Assembly (NCBI GenBank): GCA_016782485.1
Contig: JADHYK010000005.1
Coordinates: forward strand, 1-36,723
Length of the DNA: 36,723 bases
Origin: Candidatus Omnitrophota bacterium
Lineage (GTDB): Bacteria; Omnitrophota; Gorgyraeia; Gygaellales; Profunditerraquicolaceae
Direction: 5' to 3'
Shown here: positions 17,960 through 26,303 of the stretch, piece by piece
Numbering within the stretch: the stretch's first letter is position 1
Layout: the number at the start of each line of letters is the position of its first letter
Translations under genes and position numbers: made by a program
Notes under the pieces: generated by a model
What the model saw: only the letters and a program-made list of their open reading frames with translations
What the model was told of the DNA's origin: nothing
Databases searched by the model: none

Positions 17960-18453
17960 CGTTTCTTCTTGGCTGGCTGGGGATCCTCTCTTGACCACCT
18001 AAGCGTATGCACGGCCAGATGCTCTCCGACCAGATATATATTCTTTTCCGGGTCCTCTGTTACTTCCTTAATTTCTATTGCTTTCTCCGGGCAGCTGGTT
18101 ACGCACTTGGGGAGCTTTTCGCTTATCCCCACGCAATAATCGCATTTTGAATCCAGGTAGGGGATAAAATCATCAAAGATTATCCCGAAAGGACAGGCAA
18201 TCGAGCAAGACTTACAGCTGGTGCAGCGCATCTTATAACGCTTGAGGTGGCCGTCCGGCGAACGCTCCAATGCATTATGATAACAGGCGTTCACGCAGGG
18301 CGCCTCTTCGCAATGGCGGCAGATGGTCGCAAATGTCGCATATTCCCGTAACGAGGCAATCCCGTTATTCTGCGGATGATAAAAATAATCGCAGACCACG
18401 CGGCAATCCTGGCATTTATTGCATATTTCTAAGTCGATAAACAGGCGTTTCAT
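17956..18453 (-). CDS. 4Fe-4S ferredoxin-type electron transfer subunit (HycB/CooF-like)
   Basis: Four cysteine clusters incl. CNKCQDCRVVCDY, CRHCEEAPCVNACYHNAL, CTSCKSCSIACPFGI. Confidence 0.88.
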   Translation of the reverse strand: MKRLFIDLEICNKCQDCRVVCDYFYHPQNNGIASLREYATFATICRHCEEAPCVNACYHNALERSPDGHLKRYKMRCTSCKSCSIACPFGIIFDDFIPYLDSKCDYCVGISEKLPKCVTSCPEKAIEIKEVTEDPEKNIYLVGEHLAVHTLRWSREDPQPAKKKR

Positions 18454-18456
18454 CCT

Positions 18457-19275
18457 CTAGTCCCAGATATCGTGAATATCTTTAATCTCTTCGTAGGTAA
18501 ATACCGGGCCGTCTTTACAGGCATAATACCTGCCAAGGCGGCAATGCCCGCACTTTCCCAGGCCGCAGGACATATTCTTCTCCATGGAAAGGTAGATATC
18601 TTTGGTTTGGAAGCCCAAATCCAGTAATTTTAAAGTCACAAACTTCATCATAATCGGCGGGCCGCAGACTATCGCCACCGCCTTATTCAGGTCCACCGGC
18701 ATACCGTCCAATATCGTAGTCACCAGCCCCACCTTCCCGCTCCAGCCCGGATCACCCACGTCAACGCTGACCAGGGCATCGACTTTTTCCTTCTTCGACC
18801 ATTCAGGAAGCGAACCCTTATATATAATGTCAAAGGGGGTGCGCGAACCATAACGCAATATGATCTTGTTATAATTATGGATTTCGGAAAATAAACTGAA
18901 TAATAAGGAACGTAAAGGTGCCAATCCCACTCCGCCCCCTACAATTACGATATCTTTACCTCTAAATTTATCCAGCGCATATCCCTTTCCGTAGGGGCCG
19001 CGTATTCCCAAAGAATCCCCCTTCTGCATCGAATGCAGTTTAGCGGTTATCCTGCCGGCCTTCATTATGGTTACGTCTAACCTTTGCTTAATACCGGGGT
19101 CGGAAGACGGAGTAAACGGCCCCTCCCCTATCCCGGGAACGGTCAATTCTATGAATTGTCCCGTTGCAAAGGAGAAATCCGACTTTGGCCTCAGGGTAAA
19201 GGTCTTGATGGTGGAAGTCTCTTCCTTTATGTCTTCAATGACCGCCTCAAGCGGCTGGTAGATATTTTTCATCAT
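18457..19275 (-). CDS. FAD/NAD(P)-binding oxidoreductase subunit (AsrB/sulfhydrogenase-gamma-like)
   Basis: FAD-binding TGQFIELTVPG, NAD-binding VGGGVGLAPLRSLLF, C-terminal 2Fe-2S CGLGKCGHCRLGRYYACKDGPVFTYEEI. Confidence 0.9.
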   Translation of the reverse strand: MMKNIYQPLEAVIEDIKEETSTIKTFTLRPKSDFSFATGQFIELTVPGIGEGPFTPSSDPGIKQRLDVTIMKAGRITAKLHSMQKGDSLGIRGPYGKGYALDKFRGKDIVIVGGGVGLAPLRSLLFSLFSEIHNYNKIILRYGSRTPFDIIYKGSLPEWSKKEKVDALVSVDVGDPGWSGKVGLVTTILDGMPVDLNKAVAIVCGPPIMMKFVTLKLLDLGFQTKDIYLSMEKNMSCGLGKCGHCRLGRYYACKDGPVFTYEEIKDIHDIWD

Positions 19276-20344
19276 ATAGTCTTTTCAAGATATAACGTAT
19301 ATCTATCCTGCCCGGACAGACGTCAATACACCTGCCGCAGCCGCAGCAGGCCTGAAAACCCAGATTATCGATAAAGAAATCAAATTTCTTGAGGTAACGG
19401 TTACGCAGCCTCATATAGCGCATCCTTAGAGGGTTGGCTCCGCCGGCAACCGTGGTAAAATTTTTATACAGGCAACCGTCCCAGATACGGAAACGCTCTG
19501 CCCGCTCTTTTCTGGATTCGTCCGCCAGCAAAAAACAGTGGCAGGTGTCGCAGGCAAATACGCAGGCGCCGCATTCGACACAGGTCTGCATCTGTTCCTG
19601 CCAGACCGGGGAATTAAACCCGGCAGTAACAATTTCTTTTAAGGTTTCTTTTTTCGGGATCTGATGGTAGCAAAGGTGTTCCTCCATTCGTTTTACTACC
19701 GACTCTCTCTTTGCGTAACGGCCGGAGATCTGACCGAAATTGGCGGGCGTTAAGATGCCCTTTAGGGCATTCACGATCTCTTCGGCTTTATCCGAAGCTA
19801 CATCAAGCAGAAAACCGTCATTAAGCGGCGAGAGGTTAAAATCAAACCCCTTTGTGGCAAAGGGGTCGATGTCAAACCCCCGGCAGAAACAGGCCTCTTT
19901 GAAATTAGGGCAGTCCCCGGAGATGACCAGGGCATTTTCCCGCCTGGATTTATACAAGGGATCGGCCTGTTCGCCCTCCAGAAAGACATAATCCTGGATT
20001 TTTAAGGCAAAAAGATCGCAATTCTTTACCCCGCATATCGCCAGGGGCTTGCGATTTTTTTCTTTATCCGCTGGGCCATGAAAATAATCGCAGACCTTTT
20101 CCTTAAAATGGGTAAAAAAGATACGTACCGGCTCAATAGAACGGTAATCGTTAAAGACGATCCCCTCTTTTTTAGCCTCTTCGTATTTTTTTAAAAGGTA
20201 ATCGTCGCTGGGCAGTTGGAAGGAATGCTCGCACGGGACTTTGAGGGGGGACTTGATTCTGGTGGGGACATACAAATTAAAACTGGCGGATATATGCTCA
20301 TAAAATTTGCTTAGATTATGTCCTTCGAGGTAATAAGTCTTCAT
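19247..20344 (-). CDS. 4Fe-4S dicluster subunit (AsrA/sulfhydrogenase-beta-like)
   Basis: GVKNCDLFALKIQDYVFLEG; CVECGACVFACDTCHCF; CCGCGRCIDVCPGRIDI. Confidence 0.87.
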   Translation of the reverse strand: MKTYYLEGHNLSKFYEHISASFNLYVPTRIKSPLKVPCEHSFQLPSDDYLLKKYEEAKKEGIVFNDYRSIEPVRIFFTHFKEKVCDYFHGPADKEKNRKPLAICGVKNCDLFALKIQDYVFLEGEQADPLYKSRRENALVISGDCPNFKEACFCRGFDIDPFATKGFDFNLSPLNDGFLLDVASDKAEEIVNALKGILTPANFGQISGRYAKRESVVKRMEEHLCYHQIPKKETLKEIVTAGFNSPVWQEQMQTCVECGACVFACDTCHCFLLADESRKERAERFRIWDGCLYKNFTTVAGGANPLRMRYMRLRNRYLKKFDFFIDNLGFQACCGCGRCIDVCPGRIDIRYILKRLYDEKYLPAA

Positions 20345-20381
20345 CCGAAATGTCTTTAGGTTTAAAGAAAGGGCGGGTAAT

Positions 20382-20399
20382 TTGTGAAGATTATCACAA
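20382..20399. promoter_or_regulatory. 18-bp dyad operator, Rex- or CRP/FNR-family-like
   Basis: TTGTGAAGATTATCACAA, 38 bp upstream of the first gene of the hydrogenase operon. Confidence 0.6.
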
Positions 20400-20462
20400 A
20401 ATATCCCAGAAAATATTGAAGTTTAATATTAACATAATTCCCTATTCTTGTCTATAAAAAAC

Positions 20463-20918
20463 TTATACTGCCGGCTTTGAAAGCCTGGCCCTTACCAGTT
20501 CGCTTACTGTTTTTGAATCCGCCTGCGCGCCGACTTTAGCCAGGACCTCTTTCATCACTTTACCCATGTCTTTAATGCCGCCGGCCCCTGTTGACACTAC
20601 CGCCTCCTCGATTATCTTTTGAATCTCCTCGGCCGGGATTTCTTTGGGCAGATAATTTTTGAGGATCTCCAGTTCTTTTGTTTCCTTATCCGCAAGCTCC
20701 GCCCTGCCGCCTTTAGTAAACTGCTCTATGGAATCCTGGCGCTGCTTTGACTGCTTTCTTATTACCGCAATGACATCATTGTCTTCGAGGGATTTTTTCT
20801 TTTTTGCCATTGCTACGTTTATCATCTCCGCTCGCAGGAAACTCAACACCGAACTCTTCAGCGTATCCTTATCTTTCATTGCCTGCTTATAATCACTAAG
20901 AATTTTTTCTTCTAACAT
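20463..20918 (-). CDS. GatB/YqeY domain protein
   Basis: DYKQAMKDKDTLKSSVLSFLRAEM ... MGKVMKEVLAKVGAQADSKTVSELVRARL. Confidence 0.93.
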   Translation of the reverse strand: MLEEKILSDYKQAMKDKDTLKSSVLSFLRAEMINVAMAKKKKSLEDNDVIAVIRKQSKQRQDSIEQFTKGGRAELADKETKELEILKNYLPKEIPAEEIQKIIEEAVVSTGAGGIKDMGKVMKEVLAKVGAQADSKTVSELVRARLSKPAV

Positions 20919-20928
20919 ATCTCTCTCC

Positions 20929-21831
20929 TTAAAATAAAATATATTTTCTAAATTTCACCAGCCTTTTTTCTAAATCCCCTAACTTGAGGCGGCAGGTCCG
21001 GTTAACTCCGAAGTCTTCCACATTAAAAGAGGCGGCGACCGTAGCAAGGCTGAGGGCCTTTGATATATTTGCCGGGTTTATCCTTTTTGCCTTGCTCAAA
21101 TACCCCATAAAGCCTCCGGCAAAGGTATCTCCTGCGCCAGTGGGGTCGATCACTGTATCCGTGGGGTAGGCAGGCAGGGCAAAGATAAATTTATTGCTGA
21201 AGAAGAGCACCCCGTGTTCCCCTTTTTTAACCAGCACCATCTTCGGGCCGCGTGAATACAGATACCTTGCTGCCTTTATCAAATTGCTCTCACCGGAAAG
21301 GCTCCTTGCCTCCTGGTCGTTGGCAACATAGATATGCACCTTTCTTAAGAGGCGCAGGAGCGCTTTGCGTTTATGTTTTATCCAGAAATTCATGCTGTCT
21401 AACCCTACTAACTGCGGAGAATGCATGTGCTGCAAAAGATGCCTCTGGATATCAGGATCAACATTAGCCAGGAAGATATGTTTTATCGTTCTCTGCTCCT
21501 CGGTAATCACCGGCCTGAATGCAGAAAGCACCCCCAGTTCAGTATTCAGGGTAAGGGCGGTATTTAAGTCCCCCTGGTATTGGCCCTCCCATTTGAAGGT
21601 ATTGCCCTTTTCTTTAATCAGCGAGGTCAGCACTATCCCCTTCTGATGCAGAAAATCAATATACTTTTTGGGAAAATCGCTCCCCACAATGGCCACCAGG
21701 TTTACGCTGGTAAATAAACGCGCGGTCATCGCAAAATGTACGGCTGAGCCGCCGAGCATCTGCTTTCTCCGGCCAGATGGCGTCTTGACCGTATCCAATG
21801 CCACTGTTCCTAACACGATAATACTCATTTT
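20929..21831 (-). CDS. PfkB-family sugar kinase
   Basis: MLGGSAVHFAMTARLF; DPTGAGDTFAGGFMGYL signature. Confidence 0.88.
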   Translation of the reverse strand, partial: KMSIIVLGTVALDTVKTPSGRRKQMLGGSAVHFAMTARLFTSVNLVAIVGSDFPKKYIDFLHQKGIVLTSLIKEKGNTFKWEGQYQGDLNTALTLNTELGVLSAFRPVITEEQRTIKHIFLANVDPDIQRHLLQHMHSPQLVGLDSMNFWIKHKRKALLRLLRKVHIYVANDQEARSLSGESNLIKAARYLYSRGPKMVLVKKGEHGVLFFSNKFIFALPAYPTDTVIDPTGAGDTFAGGFMGYLSKAKRINPANISKALSLATVAASFNVEDFGVNRTCRLKLGDLEKRLVKFRKYILF

Positions 21832-22568
21832 ATAAATAGTAAGGTTATTAAAGCGGCGATTATACAATAAATCCCGAAATAATGCAATTTTGCTTTTCGT
21901 AATACCAGCCTCAGCAGCCAGAGCGAAATAATACCGGCGATAAAACTGGCGATAAATCCTGCCAGAAGCCCGGCTGAATTACCCGTCAGGGCAAACCCCA
22001 CTTTTTTGGCCTCCAGAACCAAGGCTCCCAGTATCGCAGGTATCGCGGCTAAAAAGGAGAACCTGAAGGCCAGCTCCTTATCTATCTTCCTGAATAGAAG
22101 CGACGATATGGTGATACCGGAGCGGGAGAGCCCCGGGATAATGGCGGCGCCCTGCACCAGGCCTAAAACCAGCGCATCCACGATATCCAGGATATTCCTG
22201 CGCGAATTGATAAAAAGGCGCGCCCTGATCAATATTACGCCGGTAACCATCAACGCTACGGCTACAGCTTTTGGCGAACTGAATAACCCTTCAAAGAAGT
22301 CCCTGCCCAATATACCGATAATACCGGTGACTACGGTAACCACGGCTATCAGTATCAGCCATTTTACGTTGCGCAATAAGTCCAGTATATCTTTAAAAAA
22401 GAAAAGGATCAGGGCACAGAGGGTCCCGATGTGTAAAACTACGGATACGGCTAACTCCTGACCGGCTACTCCCAAGGCCTTCTGTAAGATCACCAGGTGC
22501 CCGGAGCTGCTCACTGGCAGAAACTCGGTCACCCCCTGCACTATCCCCAAGAAGATGTATTTAAGCAT
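21825..22568 (-). CDS. uppP: Undecaprenyl-diphosphatase (BacA/UppP family)
   Basis: GIVQGVTEFLPVSSSGHLVILQ; IIPGLSRSGITIS. Confidence 0.94.
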   Translation of the reverse strand: MLKYIFLGIVQGVTEFLPVSSSGHLVILQKALGVAGQELAVSVVLHIGTLCALILFFFKDILDLLRNVKWLILIAVVTVVTGIIGILGRDFFEGLFSSPKAVAVALMVTGVILIRARLFINSRRNILDIVDALVLGLVQGAAIIPGLSRSGITISSLLFRKIDKELAFRFSFLAAIPAILGALVLEAKKVGFALTGNSAGLLAGFIASFIAGIISLWLLRLVLRKAKLHYFGIYCIIAALITLLFIK

Positions 22569-22577
22569 ATTATCTTC

Positions 22578-22762
22578 GCTAAAACCTCAATCCCGGCTCT
22601 TCTCTCGCTGCGGTGCTCGTCGCATTCGGCTCAACTTTTTGGGTGGGCCCCCCCATCCCCCACAGGGGGCTTCAAAGAAGAAAAGCCCTAAAAAGTTTCG
22701 TCTCATATGCATGCTCCTGCGCGCCTTATGCTCGTTTTAGAGCCGGGACTTGAGTTTTACGC
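22578..22762. repeat. Large imperfect inverted-repeat element 1
   Basis: CTCAATCCCGGCTCT (22586-22600) vs AGAGCCGGGACTTGAG (22739-22754), flanked by AAAAC/GTTTT; inner AACTTTTTGGG vs CCCTAAAAAGTTT. Confidence 0.75.
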
Positions 22763-22826
22763 TCAAACTAACCCAACCCATCCGCTAAATTAAGTACTGT
22801 GTCCCCAGAGCTTGCGGATACTATTA

Positions 22827-23083
22827 TTTATAAATGCCGCTGGCGGATCTTACGCCCTGATATATCCTGCGGAGGGTTTGTGAGCGCGCATTAAAAAATT
22901 TTCGGCATCGCGACTTTACGTTAAGTCTGCGAGGAATTACGGCGAGCGAAGGCCGTTGGCGCTAAGTGTTACGTAGTTGCCGTAGCGAGCCGTAAGCCGA
23001 AGCAGACGGCGAAAATTTTAGCGCGCGAACAAATCCGCAGCAGGAGATATCAGAACGAGAAAGTCGACAGTAGCATTTATAAA
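22827..23083. repeat. Large imperfect inverted-repeat element 2 (~257 bp)
   Basis: TTTATAAATGC (22827-) vs GCATTTATAAA (-23083); CCTGATATATCCTGC vs GCAGGAGATATCAG; GCGCGCATTAAAAAATTTTCG vs CGAAAATTTTAGCGCGC; GTCTGC vs GCAGAC; TTACGGC vs GCCGTAA. Confidence 0.8.
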
Positions 23084-23091
23084 GAGCGAAT

Positions 23092-23715
23092 TTAGTGCTT
23101 ATCCAGGAATTCCTGTAAATCCTTTGGTAAATCTACGGACAAATTTATGGTTTTGCCGCTTAGCGGATGCGTGAATTCAAGGGATTTTGCGTGCAGGCAA
23201 AGCCGCCGGAAGCGTAATTTGAAGTCTTTGCGAAAGGCAAACTTACTCTCACCGACAACGGGATGCCCAATCTGTTTAAAATGTACCCTTAATTGGTTGG
23301 TCCTTCCGGTAACGGGCCTGGCCTCTACAATCGTAAAATTTTTTCTTCTTTCTAAAATTCTGTATTCGGTCAGCGCCGGCCTGCCTTCAATCGGCTTCTC
23401 TATCCGTCCCCGGCCCTGTCCTAAAACCCCCTGCAGAAAAGCAATATAAGTTTTTTTTACCCTCTTTTGCCCGAATTCCTGCATTAACTTTTTTTGCGCG
23501 GATTTGCCCTTGGCATAGATAATCAGGCCCGAGGTCTCCTTATCCAGGCGGTGACAGGGATGCAGCCGGTAAAGTTGCCCTCTTTCTTTCAAATCGTCGT
23601 TAAGAATAGAGGTTAACGTGCGGCGTTCTTTTTTAGGGGTAGGTATTACCAAGAGCCCCGAAGGCTTATTTACGACTAATAACCAGTTATCCTCATATAA
23701 TACGGGAATATTCAA
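23092..23715 (-). CDS. RluA-family 23S rRNA/tRNA pseudouridine synthase
   Basis: HRLDKETSGLIIYAKG; PVTGRTNQLRVHFKQIGHPVVGE. Confidence 0.92.
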   Translation of the reverse strand: MNIPVLYEDNWLLVVNKPSGLLVIPTPKKERRTLTSILNDDLKERGQLYRLHPCHRLDKETSGLIIYAKGKSAQKKLMQEFGQKRVKKTYIAFLQGVLGQGRGRIEKPIEGRPALTEYRILERRKNFTIVEARPVTGRTNQLRVHFKQIGHPVVGESKFAFRKDFKLRFRRLCLHAKSLEFTHPLSGKTINLSVDLPKDLQEFLDKH

Positions 23716-24638
23716 GCTATCTCAAGCATCCTGTCTATCGCCTTCTTGGCGCGTTGACGGACTTCATCCGGGACTTTGACCTCTTCCTTCAGCTCCTCTA
23801 ATGCCCAAACTATCTTTTCCTGGGTGGTACGTTTCATATTCGGACAGACCGCCCGCTCAGTGGCAGGATAAAATTCCTTATCGGGGTTATCTTGTTTCAG
23901 CCGGTAAATAAGGCCGACCTCTGTCCCAACGATAAACTCCTTGGCCTGGTCTTCCCTGGCAAACTTAGCCATCCTGCTTGTAGAAAGCACCGCATCTGCC
24001 AGGGCCACAACCTCCGGCAGGCATTCCGGATGGACCATAACCTTGGCCCGGGGATGGAATTTCCTCTTCTGTTTTATGTCCTCGGGAAGAATTTTTACGT
24101 GCGTGGGACAGAACCCGTTCCAGATAATCAGCTTTCTGTGGGTCTGCTTGGAGACGAAATCGGCAAGGTATTTATCGGGTATAAAAATAATATCTTTATA
24201 TTTACCTTTTAGGGCATTGACTATCGCCACGGCATTGGTGGAGGTACAGCAGTAATCCAATTCCGCCTTAACCTGCGCAGAGGTATTCACATACCCGACT
24301 GCCACCGCCTTAGGATATTTTTCCTTGAGCTTCTTTAAATCAGCGGCAGTAATCATATTGGCCATCGGGCAGCCGGCAAGGGCATCCGGCATAATCACCT
24401 TTTTATCCGGGCAGAGGATTGAAGCGGTTTCGGCCATAAAATGCACCCCGCAGAAAACAATCACCTCTGCCTCTGTTTTTGCGGCAACCCGGCTTAACTC
24501 CAGGGAATCCCCCCGGTAATCCGCCACCTCCTGGACTTCCGGGAGTTGGTAATTATGCGCCAGGATAACGGCATTGCGCCTCTTCTTCAGTGCTTGAATC
24601 TTTTCTTCCAGATCGTCTTTAAATAATTCCTTATTCAT
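23712..24638 (-). CDS. nadA: Quinolinate synthase NadA
   Basis: AVILAHNYQLPEVQEVADYRGDSLELSR; FCGVHFMAETA; HPECLPEV; CPNMKRTT. Confidence 0.95.
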   Translation of the reverse strand: MNKELFKDDLEEKIQALKKRRNAVILAHNYQLPEVQEVADYRGDSLELSRVAAKTEAEVIVFCGVHFMAETASILCPDKKVIMPDALAGCPMANMITAADLKKLKEKYPKAVAVGYVNTSAQVKAELDYCCTSTNAVAIVNALKGKYKDIIFIPDKYLADFVSKQTHRKLIIWNGFCPTHVKILPEDIKQKRKFHPRAKVMVHPECLPEVVALADAVLSTSRMAKFAREDQAKEFIVGTEVGLIYRLKQDNPDKEFYPATERAVCPNMKRTTQEKIVWALEELKEEVKVPDEVRQRAKKAIDRMLEIA

Positions 24639-25813
24639 GCTAATGCCTTATCGATTATACCCCCGCCTAATACTATATCTTTGTCATAGAATACCGCGGA
24701 TTGACCGGGGGTTATGGCAAACTGCGGTTTTCTGAAGCGGGCCCTCAAATTCCTGCCAAAAGGCCAAACCCATGCCGGCATTTCTTTGTGATTATACCTT
24801 ATCTTTACCTTAACGGCAACCTTCTTTTCTGGTTTTTTTAAAATGGAGCTCCGCGGCTTAAAGCCCGCGGCCTCCTGGAGCGGAATACTGAGCGGCCATT
24901 TTTTATCCTTGCCCTCAAGGGCAAGGTTTTCTGGCCGCGAATGTATAAAATGCGCTTTATTTACCAGGAATGCGCTTTTGCTTGCCTCTTTTTTTGTACC
25001 GACAACCAGCTGATTCTTCCTGCTATCTATCCCGGTTATATATAACGGATAACCCTTGGCAATACCCAGGCCCTCCCGCTGGCCAACGGTATAAAAGGCA
25101 ACCCCCTTGTGCCTACCCAGGAGATTGCCCTGCCTGTCCACTATTGGCCCCGGCCTTATTTTGTCTTTAGCCCGGCTTACTAAAAATTCCCGGTAATCTT
25201 CACCCGGTAAAAAACATATCTCCTGGCTGCCTGGCTTATCCGCAACCGCCAGGCCGAATTTTACGGCTAATTTCCTTACTTCTCCCTTGGTATAATCGCC
25301 CAGGGGAAAAAGTATGTGCCCCAGTTGTGCCTGATTTAACCGGTAAAGAAAATAAGACTGGTCTTTATTGCTGTCTTTTGCCTTCTTTAATAAATAATTT
25401 TTACTATCAACCCTTTCTATCCGGGCATAATGGCCGGTTGCCAGAAACCCTGCCCCCAGAGAAAAGGCCTTTTTTAATAAAAGGCCGAATTTTATATACT
25501 GGTTACATCTGATGCAGGGATTGGGTGTTTTGCCCCGGAGATACTCCCGGCAGAAATCCTTAATCACATATTCATCCAGCGCCTTGCGCATATTTAATAC
25601 ATAGTGGCGTATCGCCAGCCGCTGGGCAACCCTGCGGGCATCTTCAATGCCCTGCCTGCTGCAGCAGGCAGGCCTTTTTCTGCCGGAATCGGAGAGATTA
25701 AAACACATGGTGATGCCGATAACCTCATAGCCCTTACTCTTTAACAATGCCGCGGCTACCGAGGAATCCACCCCTCCGCTCATCGCCACTACCACCAGTT
25801 CCTTCTTGCGCAT
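24635..25813 (-). CDS. mnmA: tRNA-specific 2-thiouridylase MnmA
   Basis: VVVAMSGGVDSSVAAALL; GKTPNPCIRCNQYIKFG; TGHYARIE; DQSYFLYRL; GSQEICFL; TVGQREGLGI. Confidence 0.95.
   Translation of the reverse strand: MRKKELVVVAMSGGVDSSVAAALLKSKGYEVIGITMCFNLSDSGRKRPACCSRQGIEDARRVAQRLAIRHYVLNMRKALDEYVIKDFCREYLRGKTPNPCIRCNQYIKFGLLLKKAFSLGAGFLATGHYARIERVDSKNYLLKKAKDSNKDQSYFLYRLNQAQLGHILFPLGDYTKGEVRKLAVKFGLAVADKPGSQEICFLPGEDYREFLVSRAKDKIRPGPIVDRQGNLLGRHKGVAFYTVGQREGLGIAKGYPLYITGIDSRKNQLVVGTKKEASKSAFLVNKAHFIHSRPENLALEGKDKKWPLSIPLQEAAGFKPRSSILKKPEKKVAVKVKIRYNHKEMPAWVWPFGRNLRARFRKPQFAITPGQSAVFYDKDIVLGGGIIDKALA
24845..24899 (+). repeat. Palindromic repeat inside mnmA (copy A)
   Basis: AGCTCCGCGGCTTAAAGCCCGCGGCCTCCTGGAGCGGAATACTGAGCGGCC; shares an exact 20-mer with the intergenic copy at 34247-34297. 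Confidence 0.8.
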
Positions 25814-25837
25814 CGGCCCGGATAATCGCATAAGAAA

Positions 25838-25890
25838 TAGGGACGTTCCCCGAATCAAAGCAAAAAGCTGATTTTAGAAACGTCCCTATT
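25838..25890. repeat. Inverted repeat, 12-bp perfect arms (REP-like)
   Basis: AATAGGGACGTT (25838-25849) / AACGTCCCTATT (25879-25890), followed on + by GTTTTTTTTA. Confidence 0.85.
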
Positions 25891-25902
25891 GTTTTTTTTA
25901 GG

Positions 25903-26103
25903 TTATAATTTTGTTACCTTTACCGCCTGTTCTCCCTTAGGACCTTTTTCGATTTCAAACTCGACTTCCTGGCCCTCCTCTAAGGTCTTATAACCGTCCC
26001 CCTGAATTGCGCTATGATGCACAAAGACATCATTGCCAGACTCAGGAGTGATAAATCCGTAACCTTTTTGGTTGGAAAACCACTTTACTTTTCCTTTTGC
26101 CAT
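25903..26103 (-). CDS. Cold-shock protein (CspA family)
   Basis: [31 protein letters not shown]. Confidence 0.96.
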   Translation of the reverse strand: MAKGKVKWFSNQKGYGFITPESGNDVFVHHSAIQGDGYKTLEEGQEVEFEIEKGPKGEQAVKVTKL

Positions 26104-26248
26104 TACTTACTACCCTCCTTTCACTTTTAATTTTAGTAAATAACGGCATAGGATACAAAAAATCCGTAAAGCGTGGTGATCTGCTTCTTTCGCGCCTTAC
26201 GGCCTTAAGTGCTGTCCTTCCACTGCCTTATTTACTACCTTCAGGGTA

Positions 26249-26276
26249 AGTATACACTAAATTCGGCCTTTGTCAA
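26249..26276 (-). promoter_or_regulatory. Sigma70-type promoter of the cold-shock gene
   Basis: Minus strand TTGACA, 16-nt spacer, TATACT. Confidence 0.7.
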
Positions 26277-26303
26277 CCGAATCTTCACCCGATTTCTGCC
26301 CAA

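Noticed and set aside
19426-19991. Alternative-frame ORFs within the AsrA-like gene (19426-19632, 19740-19991, 19798-19989)
   Set aside because: Overlap a gene with intact Fe-S cluster motifs; no independent support.
22555-22740. Small plus-strand ORFs in the uppP-rluA gap (22497-22691, 22555-22740)
   Set aside because: Fall inside the large inverted-repeat element; translations look like repeat read-through rather than protein.
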